This document shows positions 32,998 to 43,550 of a DNA stretch of 64,000 nucleotides, piece after piece. The notes under the pieces were generated by a model, which was not told where the DNA came from, did no database searches, and saw only the letters and a program-made list of their open reading frames with translations. This stretch comes from Schistocerca nitens. Its lineage: Eukaryota; Arthropoda; Insecta; Orthoptera; Acrididae. Each line of letters begins with the position of its first letter. Position 1 is the stretch's first letter. The position numbers and the translations under genes are program-made. The stretch lies in the NCBI RefSeq assembly GCF_023898315.1, contig NC_064614.1, positions 504,014,109 through 504,078,108 on the forward strand. The letters are read 5' to 3'.

Positions 32998-33500
32998 CTT
33001 TCATCCCATAACAAACATTTCCTTATATTTAACCGAGAAGTGAAAATTCAGTTTTCATAGCTATAAAATTTTTTTAACATAACGAATAATTTTTTAAAAG
33101 ATTTTCATCCCTATTTCAAGCCCTTATGGACTGACTTTCCAAAAACAGTGGAACACGTACTTTTTTTTATTCCTAACAGAGAAGCTAAATGCAAATCAAA
33201 TTTTCATAGATTTACCTTTGAAAAAGGTTTCACAGCGAAATAATTTCGTAAAAATTTTCATCCCTTACTGGGTTCAATTTCCAAAATCAATGAAACACGT
33301 ATGTTTTTATTTCTTACCGAGAAGTCAAATACCAGTTTTCACACATGTAGTTTTAAAAATGCCTTAATAGTTCTTTAACCATAATCTATTTTCAAAAGAC
33401 TTTCACCCACTATTTTACCCACTTAGTGGTTGAATTTCAAAAAATGCTAAATTTTTTTTTATATTTCTGAGTGAGAAAACTACTTCAAGGAATGGATACA
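32998..33500 (+). repeat. diverged tandem repeat, about 150 bp units
   Basis: The block starting TTTTCATCCC recurs at about 33102, 33255 and 33401, with a partial earlier unit at 32998. Each unit carries versions of TTCCAAAA(A/T)CA(G/A)TG(G/A)AACACGTA, then TTATT(C/T)CTAAC(A/C)GAGAAG and CAAATTTTCATAG-like text. Spacing between the later starts is 153 and 146 bases. It looks like an old satellite fragment or the tandem interior of a larger element. Confidence 0.65.
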
Positions 33501-36500
33501 AATTCATTAAAAAACATGTCGAATTTTGAGCTAGCGTTAGGCTCTTTGTAAACTTCACCCACTTAATATTATTTAGATGGCGCTCATGGCTCCCTAGCGG
33601 GCAGATTAGTGGGTATGCGGAGACGCGTCCTTACCGCTGGTAATCTGCGACAGCCCGGAGTAAATCCCTGGCCCCGAAGTTGCCGTTTCTCTGGCGTCAA
33701 TGTGTGAGGCCCTGCAACCGCCACATTTTCTTTGGATCCTGAACGTTCCCTTAACGTTATTTTCTTTTCCGTATAATACTGGGACTACGTCCACGTGATC
33801 GGATTTAAACCAGAACTGCGGTCCAGATTTTACACTCAGCTGCTGCTCACGGAAATAATTGATGGATTACTTGACGAACAACATGCAATACCCCTGAAAC
33901 CGATTTACGAATCGAAAGAACGCATTCCGCGACGAATCCCAGATACACCAGCTTTTAATTCCAGTTATATATAATTGAAGAATTACTTCGTAGCTGGTGC
34001 TTGCGTATGAGAAACTTTTTCGTTTAACGTACAAGCTGAAAACGTTTGACGCATAGTATATCAGTTATAACAGTTTCTTTCCTAATAAGTGATCAAGGGG
34101 TCCAACAAATTAGTCTCGGGATTTATCATTTCGATGATCCATATTTTTTTCGAACGGTACAGAATGTTCATCTAAACGCTTAGAAAGTTATATGTCTGTG
34201 AAAAGTTACAGTCAAGTGTCACTGTGGGGAGGTAGCATTAATGAACCAACATAAAAAAAGGTTATCTCGGCTGGAGCACTGTTAACATATATCTACCGTC
34301 TCAGTCACGTTGACTGTGAGGTGCTTGTGCCTGCCAAGCGCTTGCTCGCAACGTCGGTTCAGACATAGCAAATTCAAAGAACGTCCGTTAGGAGCTCCGA
34401 GCCAATAATATACTACTGCGCACGCTCTCTCAGGACCAACCCTCTTCACTGTAGACAGCACAGCTATCCCTTCCTCCCCTCCCCTCCCCTCCCCTCCCCA
34501 ACTCACCCACTTTTTTTCCATTTATCTTTTTCCCACACGCCGTAGCCTTGGCTTTGACAAACACTTTCACGGGCTAGCAATATCGAACTAATTTCTTCCT
34601 TTCCGATTGCAAACAAATTCGATGGCGTTGCTATCAAAACGATCTCTGCCAAAGAAGTGATCTGTTCATTGCTTTTCTTTCCCTTTGATGTCGTGCCCTC
34701 TTTCGAGAGTTTCGCATACGGAAGGTCTTCGCCGCAATCAGTTTGAAACTTTGAGTTCTGTGAGAGGATAACCATCCTGTAGAGATGTCCACTTCACGTA
34801 AACGGAGCAGAAAGTCATTTCTCTGTGAATCATGTACTTTCCGTACTTTGTGTTTTCAAATAGTAATGTTTGTGTGACTGTGTCAAGAAATAGGCACCCA
34901 GACCGAAATTTTCATTCTTAGGTGCCCTACGCTTCTTAAAAATCACGTACAGATTGTCGTTAGTATCAAACGAACTACACAAGCCAACGAAGAAATAATT
35001 TCCAGTTAGTCTTTGTTAGGTAATAGGTTAAATCTGAATAGTTTTGTGATTTAGCAATGAAATAAATATTGTAAGTACAAGAGACGCGTTGCGCCAGAGG
35101 CACAATTCAATCCCACAACAATATTGAAGCTTCTCAATAACGCCCCCACACAAATCTCCATTACGATTGGTGGTTGCGTTGACTTATTCATACCAGGTGA
35201 AAGCACTGTATACAGTTTGCGAGTGTATTTATGCTTTTCCCATTTTTGCTGGTTCACGTACAGTAACTTAAATCAGTTTCATTAGTTGGCACTCATTGTT
35301 GAACAATGCACCAACAGTTGGGTGAATATAAATTTTTACGCGTTAATGCCACTGCTGAAAATATTAACAGTCAGTTGCGTGTAGATTCATGTACGAGAGT
35401 TGAGAAGCTCATCACTGGAATCAGGCTGCAACATTTTTCCTGCCTCAGTCTTTTAAGAAATCTACTTTTGATTTTCCAAAAATTATCAACTGGAGTCCTT
35501 TTCTCTTATGATCCTTTGTCCTTTAGCTTGTTTTTGTACCTCATTTGCCACTGACTTTTCATGGAAGAGATGGCAACTTACGGTGATAGTTGTTGTTTCG
35601 TACGTCAGCTTCAAAGTTCCTCGGTTTCTGCCACTTAATGTATTAGGTCAGGGGGAAGGATAGTTGATTTTTATGTTTGCCTCGCTTTCACATACGAGTA
35701 CAATAACATGGCAAAGAACGGACCTGGATACTTGTTTCAAATGTGGAATATAGTTGAGGGAATATACAGTCTTGCTGCGTCCGGCCTGACTTATTTCTAT
35801 CTGTAATCTGATTCTAACGAAAGACAATGTATGATGTTAACGAGTAGTGATTGTCCGTATTCGGTATATCCTATGACCCAAAACCTGGCGCAACCCAGTG
35901 GTGACAAAAGCCTCTGACTGCATAGAAAGTGTGGATATCTAATAACGAACATTTTTCTCGAAATGTGGTGTTAGCTCGACTAAGCCACGTATAGTATTAT
36001 AATCGAGCTTGATGTGTTGTATAGAGGGTGGGAGCTGTGCGAGAGCAAAGCGTGAGGGTTACTTCGCTTCTAATTTAGAGCTCTCAGTACTATTCGAGCC
36101 ACCAGAGAGTCGTTAACGCCTACGCTTAACCGTTTCAACTAAATCAAGGCATTTCTTAATTAAAACATAAATGATCCGGAAATAAATGTATGTGTCCGAA
36201 GCCACTTATCCGAACGAGAGTTTCCCAACGGCTGGCTGACCAGAATGAAGCCTGCAGAATTATTTACCAATTAAATGTAATTCGCGGCGTCCCCCGAAAT
36301 TGCTCCCTCCACAAGGCAGGCCGTCTCTGTGTGTTCATTACAGAGGGCACCGCACCCAAGTACTTTATGAAAAGTGAACAGAGCACACGATATACTCACC
36401 ATTTCTTCCTATACGTCAATACATACGTTTGATGTTGTAGTACCGCTGAAAAATCTGCACACATACACAGGCTGATTCATCTGTCCCTACCCAATGGGTT

Positions 36501-37129
36501 TTATGCAATCCACAGTGCCTTCAAATACTACATGCAAGATTATCATATTGTCTCTCTCGCTACACTCAAACTATTAGTCCTACAGAAAAAAGGAACATGA
36601 CCTTTTCGTAGAAAATTTAATGGCGATTAAATTCTGTACTGGGATACATTTTCGCTAGAGGCTGTAGTTTTCCAATTATTCAAGAAAAACGTACAAAAGA
36701 GGCCTTAAAACGCGTTTTTTTAATGACTCGAAAACTGTCGCCTCCAGCAAAAACGTATCCGAGTGCAAAAGTTAATTACATTAAATTTTCTATAAAATGT
36801 TCCGTTCATTTTTTCTGTAGCACTAATAGTTTTCATGTAACAAGCGAGAGAATATGAAAATATCGAGCGTGGTTTTCGAAGGCGTTGCATGTAAACTGTC
36901 CGTAGGGGCAGCTGAATCATATTGTATATTTGCATTAAGTTAAAATGTTGAAAGGAAAATTTCACTTTGAAAGCTGTATACACTGGTTAGTTAAAAAGAG
37001 TATGCTTCAGCCACGAAAAATTTTTATTCTGAAAGTATGTCACGTGATGAGTTTTTATGTTTCTGTGTGATTAGTTTTTATGTTGCTACCTTTCCCTTCG
37101 AGAATTTGGCGTTATATTGGTTGTGAATG
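33501..37129. other. long stretch without recognised genes
   Basis: About 3.6 kb, AT-rich, with a CCCCT run at 34473-34499. No SINE head or transposase motif was found. Open frames such as 34503-34775 (minus), 35306-35554 (plus) and 36720-36983 (minus) have no signature and overlapping alternatives. Confidence 0.3.
34473..34499 (+). repeat. (CCCCT)n repeat
   Basis: Five units of CTCCC/CCCCT in a row. Confidence 0.9.
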
Positions 37130-37650
37130 TGGTCTGGCAATGGCAAGGAAAGCGTTTCTGAAGAAGGGAAATTTGTTAACATCGAGTATAGATTTAAGTG
37201 TCACGAACCCGTTTCTGAATGTATTTGTATGGAGTGTAGCCATGTATGGAAGTGAAACATGGACGATAAATAGTTTGGACAAGAAGAGAATAGAAGCTTT
37301 CCAAATGTGGTGCTACAGAAGAATGGTGAAGATTAGATGCGTAGATCACATAACTAATGAGGAGGTATTGAATACAATTGGGAAGAAGAGAAATTTTTGG
37401 CCCAACTTGACTAGAAGAAGGGATCGGTTGGTAGGACATGTTCTGAGGCATCGTGGGATCACCAATTTAGTACTGGAGGGCAGCGTGGAGGATAAAAATC
37501 GTAGAGGGAGACCAAGAGATGAATACACTAAGCAGGTTCAGAATGATGTAGGTTGCAGTAGGTACTGGGAGATGAAGAAGCTTGCACAGGATAGAGTAGC
37601 ATGGAGAGCTGCATCAAACCAGTCTCTGGACTGAAGACCACAACAATAAC
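37130..37650 (+). pseudogene. LINE RT C-terminal fragment, 5'-truncated
   Basis: A near-open frame ends at the stop near 37634. It reads AMARKAFLKKGNLLTSSIDL, VFVWSVAMYGSETWTINSLD, KKRIEAFQMWCYRRMVKI, DHITNEEVLNTIGKKR, RRDRLVGHVLRHRGITNLVL, NRRGRPRDEYTKQVQNDVG and AQDRVAWRAASNQSLD. This is the region following the RT palm in an abundant insect LINE (LYGSETW, NEEVL, GH(V/I)LRH, RGRPR). After the stop comes AAGACCACAACAATAACAAC, a CAA-type tail. The fragment is the usual result of incomplete reverse transcription. The catalytic RT motifs are absent, so no activity remains. Confidence 0.85.
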
Positions 37651-37660
37651 AACTGGTTGT

Positions 37661-37806
37661 TCAAATGGGTCAAATGGCTCCAAGCACTAAGGGAGTTAAC
37701 ATCTGACGTCATCAGTCCCCTAGACTTAGAACTACTTAAACCTACTAACCTTAGGACATCACACACATCCATGCGCGAGGCAGGATTCGAACCTGCGACC
37801 GTAGCC
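37661..37806 (-). mobile_element. SINE family A, 5'-truncated
   Basis: Reversed copy that stops inside the tRNA-like head (after CGAACCTGCGACCGTAG). The flanks AACTGGTTGT (37651-37660) and AACTGATTGT (37807-37816) look like a 10 bp duplication with one difference, so truncation probably occurred during insertion. It sits at the tail of the LINE fragment. Confidence 0.85.
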
Positions 37807-37816
37807 AACTGATTGT

Positions 37817-38089
37817 CCAAGGCGGAAGAGCCTATATTCATGGATATGGCAGGGACGATCATTTGAAGCAGACAAGTCTAGTAAACATGGGCTCTAAAAT
37901 GCATAACTTTGGAGCTAAGAGCACTTAGGAAGACATCCTGTGAAGGTACTGAACTTGTACACCATGTTCATTACTGTTTCTTAAGTTCAAGCCGCAAGAC
38001 GTCCGACAATGTTTTATACAACATTGTCATCACGGAAGACTAAGTCCTCTCTGTTTCTTTAACTTCCATATATGTTGGATACAAGAACA
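37817..38089. other. no recognised feature
   Basis: Spacer between two SINEs; no signature. Confidence 0.3.
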
Positions 38090-38291
38090 AAAAAATGGTT
38101 CAAATGGCTCTGAGCACTATGCGACTCAACTGCTGAGGTCATCAGTCGCCTAGAACTTAGAACTAATTAAACCTAACTAACCTAAGGACATCACACACAT
38201 CCATGCCCGAGGCAGGATTCGAACCTGCGACCGTAGCGGTCAGGCGGATCCAGACTGAAGCGCCTTTAACCGCACGGCCACACCGGCCGGC
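38090..38291 (-). mobile_element. SINE family A
   Basis: Full-length reversed copy. A perfect 12 bp duplication GATACAAGAACA is at 38078-38089 and 38292-38303. Confidence 0.96.
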
Positions 38292-38303
38292 GATACAAGA
38301 ACA

Positions 38304-38646
38304 GAAATTGTCTTTTACTTCATACTCTTTGCTTTACTCGTATTAAGCAGTGGTAATATGGACCGCAGAAAGAAAAAAATATCAGGTAGATATGGGCGCT
38401 AAAATGGATACCTTTAGAGCTAAGAGTGCTTTTTCATCTTCGCTACAGTGAAACACATCCTTCTTCTGTACGAGTACACCTAGCTCTTACGGTTTGCCTG
38501 TGAGAGCTCATGTGCACTACACTATTTTGCTTCGACCGATCATGTCTGTCACATCCCCGATTACTGACCACTCCTCCTGGGACGCCATGTATAACGAGAC
38601 CGGTGCCGACTTAAGCCCATCAAAAACGAATTGTATGTATCACCTA
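38304..38646. other. no recognised feature
   Basis: Spacer before the foldback element. TATGGGCGCTAAAATGGATA at about 38391 is similar to ACATGGGCTCTAAAATGCAT at about 37886, both followed by GAGCTAAGAG, so a small local duplication may be present. Confidence 0.35.
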
Positions 38647-39276
38647 CATGCTGTCTCTCCTGTGTGTAGGCAGACGCATTTTCTTTGGTGGTTCGGAAAT
38701 ATTTGCAATTAAGCTTCTGCAATATGTAGCTGGTGGCAGCCCAAAGAAATACCGTTTATCACGTCTTTCATGCGAAACCCAGTGTTGATGGAAATCGGTT
38801 TATTTCCTGTTACGATCAAAATTATTTTGCAAGTTTAGCTTTAATTGTCCATTCGATACAGCAGCCCAAATTACTCTAGTGCGATAATAGTTTTATCCAT
38901 CTGTATTAACAGGGACAGTAAAACACGAAGATTAACCAGTACCCCAGCAACGACAGCACAGCCCTGGCCCGCTCTGACGGCTACCGACATACAGCAACGC
39001 TGTTCAGTCGCTGCTGGGCTGCTAGTTGTTCTACGTGTTTTACGTAGAAATTAATATCGCACTAGAGTAACCTGGGACCGCTCTATCGGATGGGTACTTA
39101 AATTTACACTCGCAAACTAATTTTGCTCGTGTCTGGAAACAAACCGAATATTTCTGTCAGCACAGAGCGTCGCACGGAACACTTGACGCCACCTAACCAC
39201 TGCAAAAACAAAAGTTCAGAAACCTGCATAAATAGTAGAGTAAATGAGCCTGACGAGTCTTTGGAGAGACACCCTG
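38647..39276. mobile_element. long-inverted-repeat (foldback) element, copy 2
   Basis: The left arm and the reverse complement of the right arm match (near-terminal TGTCTCTCC in both; TTCATGCGAAACCCAGTGTT against GTGCGACGCTCTGTGCTGAC; GTAGAATTAC-like inner parts). The ends lie next to TA (38645-38646 and 39277-39278). It is homologous to 12304-13196 through AACAGGGACAGTAAAA and CCTGGCCCGC. It has no coding capacity. Confidence 0.75.
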
Positions 39277-39562
39277 TAAGCTGATGGGCCGGGACACAAA
39301 TGCGTAATAGCCTGTAGTTGCAACTTTTCCACACAATCCATTGGCTTGGTGCAAAAGTTCGTAGTGCTCTTCCATATATTTAATAAACAAAAAACAGACA
39401 GATAGATAACAGAGACTTCAGTCATCAATAATACACACATGAAAAAAAGTTTTGCATCACCCCCGGTTCCCAGAACTCCTGAAGATAGACGTTGACTGTG
39501 GATACTGTATCGCAGACACAGTCCCTTTGACTGTTCAGAGATGTCACTAAACCCGGCCAAGG

Positions 39563-39755
39563 CGGCCGGAGTGGCCGAGCGGTTCTAGGCGCTACAGTCT
39601 GGAACCACGCTATCGCTACGGTCGCAGGTGCGAATCCTGCCGCGGGCATGGATGTGTGTGATGTCCTTAGGTTAGTTAGGTTTAAGTATTTCTAAGTTCT
39701 AGGCGACTAATGACCTCAGATCTTAAGTCCCATTAGTGCACAGAGCCATTTTTTG
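39563..39755 (+). mobile_element. SINE family A
   Basis: Full-length forward copy, with B-box change GGTGCGAATCC. Duplication AAACCCGGCCAAGG / AAACCCGTCCAAGG (39549-39562 and 39756-39769, one difference). This is the third nesting level: mariner, Tc1-like element, SINE. Confidence 0.95.
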
Positions 39756-39858
39756 AAACCCGTCCAAGGATGTAAACAACCATGACTGAGCAGCGCCTAT
39801 TAGTTGGAGGGGACCCGACAGCCGATCAGTTCCAGTCATTCCACCAGGAAGGAGGTAC

Positions 39859-40874
39859 ATGGCTCGTCTTGTCTGTAGTTCAACCATGCCTAGACGGTCA
39901 ATACTGCGGTTCGATCTCGTCCGCATTGGTACTTTGTGCCAGGAAAGGCTCTCAACAAGGAAAGTGTCCAGTCGTCTCGGTATGATCCAAAGCCATGTTG
40001 TTCGGACATGGAGGAGATACAAAGAGACAGGAACTGTCGACGACATGCCTCGCTCAGGTCGCCTAAGGGCTGCTACTGCAGTGGATGACCGCTACCTACG
40101 GATTATGGCTCGGAGGAACCCTGACAGCAACGCCACCATGTTGAATAACGCTTTTTGTGCAGCCACAGGACGTCGTGTTACGACTCAAACTGTGCGCAAT
40201 AAAGTGCATGATGCGGAACTTCACTTACGGCGTCCATGGCGAGGTCCATCTTTACAACCACGACACTATACAGCGCGGTACAGATGGGCCCAAGAACATG
40301 CCGAATGGACCGCTCAGGATTGGCATCACGTTCTCTTCGATAAGTGTCGCGTATGCCTTCAACCATACAATCGTCGGAGACGTGTTTACAGGCAAGCCGG
40401 TCAGATTGAAAGCCTTAGACACACTGTCCAGCGCGTGCAGCAAGGTGGAGGTTCCCTGCTGTTTTGGGGTGACATTATGTGGGACCGGCGTACGTCGCTG
40501 GTGGTCACGAAAGGCACCGTAACGGTTGTATGATACGTCAATGCCATCCTCCGACCGATAGTTAACCATATCGGCAGCATATCGGCGAGGCATTAGTCTT
40601 CATGGACGACGATTCGCGCCCCCGTTGGGCACGTCTTGTGAATGACTTCCTCCAGGATAACGACATCGCTCGACTAGAGTGGCCAGCATGTTCTCCAGAC
40701 ATGAACGCAATCGGACATGCCTGCGATGGATTGAAAAGGATTGTTTATGGACGACGTGACCCACCAACCACTCTGAGGGATCTACGCCGAATCGCTGTTG
40801 AGGATTGGGACAATCTGGACAAACAGTGCCTTGATGAACTTTTGGATAGTATACCACGCCGAATACAGGCATGA
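39859..40874 (+). pseudogene. Tc1-like transposase, catalytic Glu lost
   Basis: A 224-codon frame from 39859 gives LVRIGTLCQERLSTRKVSSR and LGMIQSHVVRTWRRYKETGT (helix-turn-helix), GTVDDMPRSGR (linker motif), a second DNA-binding half, DWHHVLFDKCRVCLQ (first catalytic region, altered), and GGGSLLFWGDIMW. A frameshift near 40580 leads to a second frame with MDDDSRPRWARLVNDFLQDN (second Asp), SPDMNAIGHACDGLKRIVYG and LLDSIPRRIQA. The conserved NPIEH appears as NAIGH, so the catalytic Glu is Gly. The start may lie slightly upstream. With these changes it is inactive. Confidence 0.85.
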
Positions 40875-41110
40875 ATGAATGCAAGAGGACGTGCTACTGG
40901 GTATTAGAGGTACCGGTGTGTACAGCAATCTGGACACAACCTCTGAAGGTCTCGGTGTATTGTGGTACAACATGCAATGTGTGGTTTTCCCTGAGCAATA
41001 AAAAGGGCGGAAATAATGTTTATGTTGATCTCTATTCCAGTTGTCTGTACAGGTTCCGGAACTCTAGGAACCGATTTGACGCAAAACTTTTTTTGATGTG
41101 TGTGTGTGTA

Positions 41111-42310
41111 TTCTCCTTCACTATTTTCAACAATCTGTCATCTGGGGTAGCTTTTCGATTCTACGACTGTGAAATCAGGTGGTTTTGAGACGAAGAATAC
41201 TCCGAACCATGTTCGAAGTGCATTTTCGTTCGAAAAGGAATTTCCTTGAAGGTTGTTCGATAGAGAGCGGAAAAGGTGAAAATCTGAGGGCGCAAAATCA
41301 GGTGAATAAGTTGGTTACAAAATGACTTAATGTTCAAATCTTTTATAGCGTTTTCTGTCAGTCTTGCACAATGCGATATCGTGAAGTATCTCTTCACGCA
41401 GTCTTCTTGGTCGTTGTTCTCGGATTGCGTCTGTAAGACGTCTACATTGTTGACACTAAATGTCAGCAGTGATGGTTACACCTCGTAGTACACCACATCG
41501 TCGTTGTTCCACCAGATGTATTAGATTATTTTTTTGTAGATGCGCGCAGGTGTGGTCGGTCGGAGTGGCCGAGCGGTTCTAGGCCCTTCAGTCTGGAACC
41601 GCACGACCACAACGGTTACAGGTTCGAATCCCGCCTCGGGCATGGATGCGTGTGATGTCATTAGGTTAGTTATGTTTAAGTAGTGGGGACTGATGACCAT
41701 AGATGTTAAGTCCCATAGTGCTCAGAGCCATTTGAATCCGCAGGTCTTCATATCGGGAGTTTCTGCTTTGTTTGGGCTCAACCTTTGCTTTCTTTTCCTT
41801 ATGTTAGAACAAAGACACCATTTCTCGTTACCAGTAATGATACAAGATAGCGCTGATTGGCTTTGCTCGCAGTCCAGTTGCTGACAAGCTGCAGATATGG
41901 CCAGCCGCTGAGTAATGCGATTTAGGCTTAGAGCATGCGGTACCCACACACATAACTTTTGAACCTTCCCATTGCATGCATATGTCGCATGATGGTGCAA
42001 TGATCACAGTTGATCAGATCTGCCAGTTATCGGGTACACTGACGTGGATTATTGTGGATTAATGCGCTTAAGCGATCTTCATCAAACATCGAAGGTCTTC
42101 CTCAACGTGGAGAGTCACTTAGGTCAAAATGATCTTCCTTACAAAAAGAAAACAACTTTATTGCCATGCTCTGACCTATGGCATTATCCCCATACGCAAC
42201 AAAAATGTTCCTGGCTTCCTCCGCTGCTATCACCCATCTATTGAATTCAGAGGGAAGAATACGTCGGAAGTGCTCAGATTTCTCCACTTAGTACCCCATT
42301 TTCTAGGGTC
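41111..42310 (-). pseudogene. mariner transposase remnant (minus strand)
   Basis: Minus-strand pieces: KSEHFRRILPSEFNRWVIAA and IFVAYGDNAIGQSMAIKLFS near 42280-42150, DHFDLSDSPR, SMFDEDRLSALIHNNPRQ near 42090, VQKLCVWVPHALSLNRITQR near 41960, IITGNEKWCL near 41830 in which the first catalytic Asp of GDEKW is Asn, and RKRKQRLSPNKAETP. Beyond the SINE the C-terminal part gives FTFSALYRTTFKEIPF and PPDF-like text near 41250-41170. The last codons lie beside the Tc1-like insertion at 41108. Stops and frameshifts are numerous. Confidence 0.8.
41552..41738 (+). mobile_element. SINE family A
   Basis: Forward copy lacking about 15 bases of the tail (GTAGTGGGGACTGATG instead of GTAGTTCTAAGTTCTAGGGG). 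Short duplication CGCAGGT at 41545-41551 and 41739-41745. It lies in the mariner transposase remnant. Confidence 0.9.
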
Positions 42311-42468
42311 CATAATTACATTCACTATCTCTAGGTGACAAAATGACAATATGTAAACACAAACAGCAACAGTGAACTACAACTAGAAAAATGACAATCG
42401 ATAGATAAATCCATAGCAGAAGGAATACGAACATGCAAAGCACTAAAAACTTTTGCACCAACCTAATA

Positions 42469-43545
42469 GCAGAGATTCTGAGCGGCATGAATTTGACAAG
42501 TCCTTGGCAGATTTCCGGAGGTATGTGGCGACTAATGTCTACACATAGGTCACGTAATTACCAAAAGTACACTGCGGTATTTAGTGGGGGCAGAGATGGC
42601 GACCGATAGAATCCGATATGTGCTACACCTGGCTCCAGACAGGTAAATTTGGTGTCCATAACATCAAAGCGAGTCCACCATCATGCGCCTCAAATCACTA
42701 TAGCACGATTCAATTCTTTTGATACGGATATTTATCCACAAGCCATCGCGATTAATGAAGACATCAAGTATGAAGGGATGGGGATGGTCCCCAATAATAT
42801 TCACGTACCTTCGATTAGTGCCACAGGAGCCTTAATGAATGTCCCCCAAAGCATAACACTGCCCCACACGCCTCCAACCATGGCGTGGTGCTTGTTTCTA
42901 GCAGCCGTCCGCCTGGATGACAGGGATCGATAATCGACAATCGGCCCGTTGTAACACGAAAAGCGGTTCAGCCGACCAGGCATTACGTTTCCAATGATGC
43001 ACGGTCCATTTGCGATGATCCAATGCACCCTGCGTCGTTGGTTCAAAATCGGAACACGTAGGAAGTGTCTGCTGCGGAGCCTCATGTTCAACAATCTGAG
43101 CTCCTCAGTCTTCTGGGAAACACTTGTATCTGGACCAGCATTTACACTGTGATCATATCTGACGCAAACCGTCACCTATCGTAATTTATAGGCAAGTCCC
43201 CGACTTCTATGTTCTGTAATAATGCGTAGACATCCAGTAACATGTCACCTGCTCGTGGTTTCACCACGCTTAAACCACTTTCCATTGATGTTCACGACAG
43301 TAGCACATAAACATACAATCAGTTTCACCGTTTCCTAGACGCTTATTCCCAGGCACCGAAAATTACAGTCGTTCTTTGGCAAAGTCGCTTATGTCATTGG
43401 ATTTCCACATTTGTCGACGGCAGTGCCCCATTCGTCAATGCTAAGCTTATACTGGGTGTAACGGGTATAATTGCAGGTATTTCTATTGGTGACTGAGGAC
43501 GGCGTACTGAAAAACATTAAATCTGTTTTTATATCATTTGCAAAC
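42469..43545 (-). pseudogene. Tc1-like transposase remnant, heavily decayed
   Basis: Minus-strand pieces in several frames: SDFAKERL and VPGNKRLGNGETD near 43390, NMRLRSRHFLRVPILNQRRR near 43060, VHHWKRNAWSAEPLFVLQRA near 43000, where the first catalytic SDES is gone, VMLWGTFIKAPVALIEGT near 42850, then NIIGDHPHPFILDVF and ISRHIPPEICQGLVKFMPLR near 42500. The order is that of one Tc1-like transposase. The mariner at 39341-42466 abuts the C-terminal end, so the mariner probably inserted here. No terminal repeat could be assigned. Confidence 0.65.
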
Positions 43546-43550
43546 TAATA

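Larger units (their letters stand above)
39434..41108 (+). mobile_element. Tc1-like element inside mariner
   Basis: TA at 39432-39433 and 41109-41110. The left end is CACACATGAAAAAAAGTTTT and the right reverse complemented has CACACATCAAAAAAAGTTTT, followed by GCATCAC or GCGTCAA. A SINE (39563-39755) sits in its 5' untranslated part. Its target was the 3' end of the mariner, whose outer piece (39341-39433) keeps the mariner terminal repeat. Confidence 0.9.
39341..42466 (-). mobile_element. mariner element split by a Tc1-like element and a SINE
   Basis: The left end TTGGCTTGGTGCAAAAGTTC and the right end reverse complemented TTAGGTTGGTGCAAAAGTTT are an imperfect inverted repeat of the widespread mariner type. 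The Tc1-like element 39434-41108 and the SINE 41552-41738 lie inside; without them about 1.26 kb remains, a normal mariner length. Right flank is TA (42467-42468). Confidence 0.85.

Noticed and set aside
37080..37634. 184-codon frame as a host gene
   Set aside because: The LYGSETW-type, NEEVL and RGRPR patterns plus the CAA-type tail identify a 5'-truncated LINE end.
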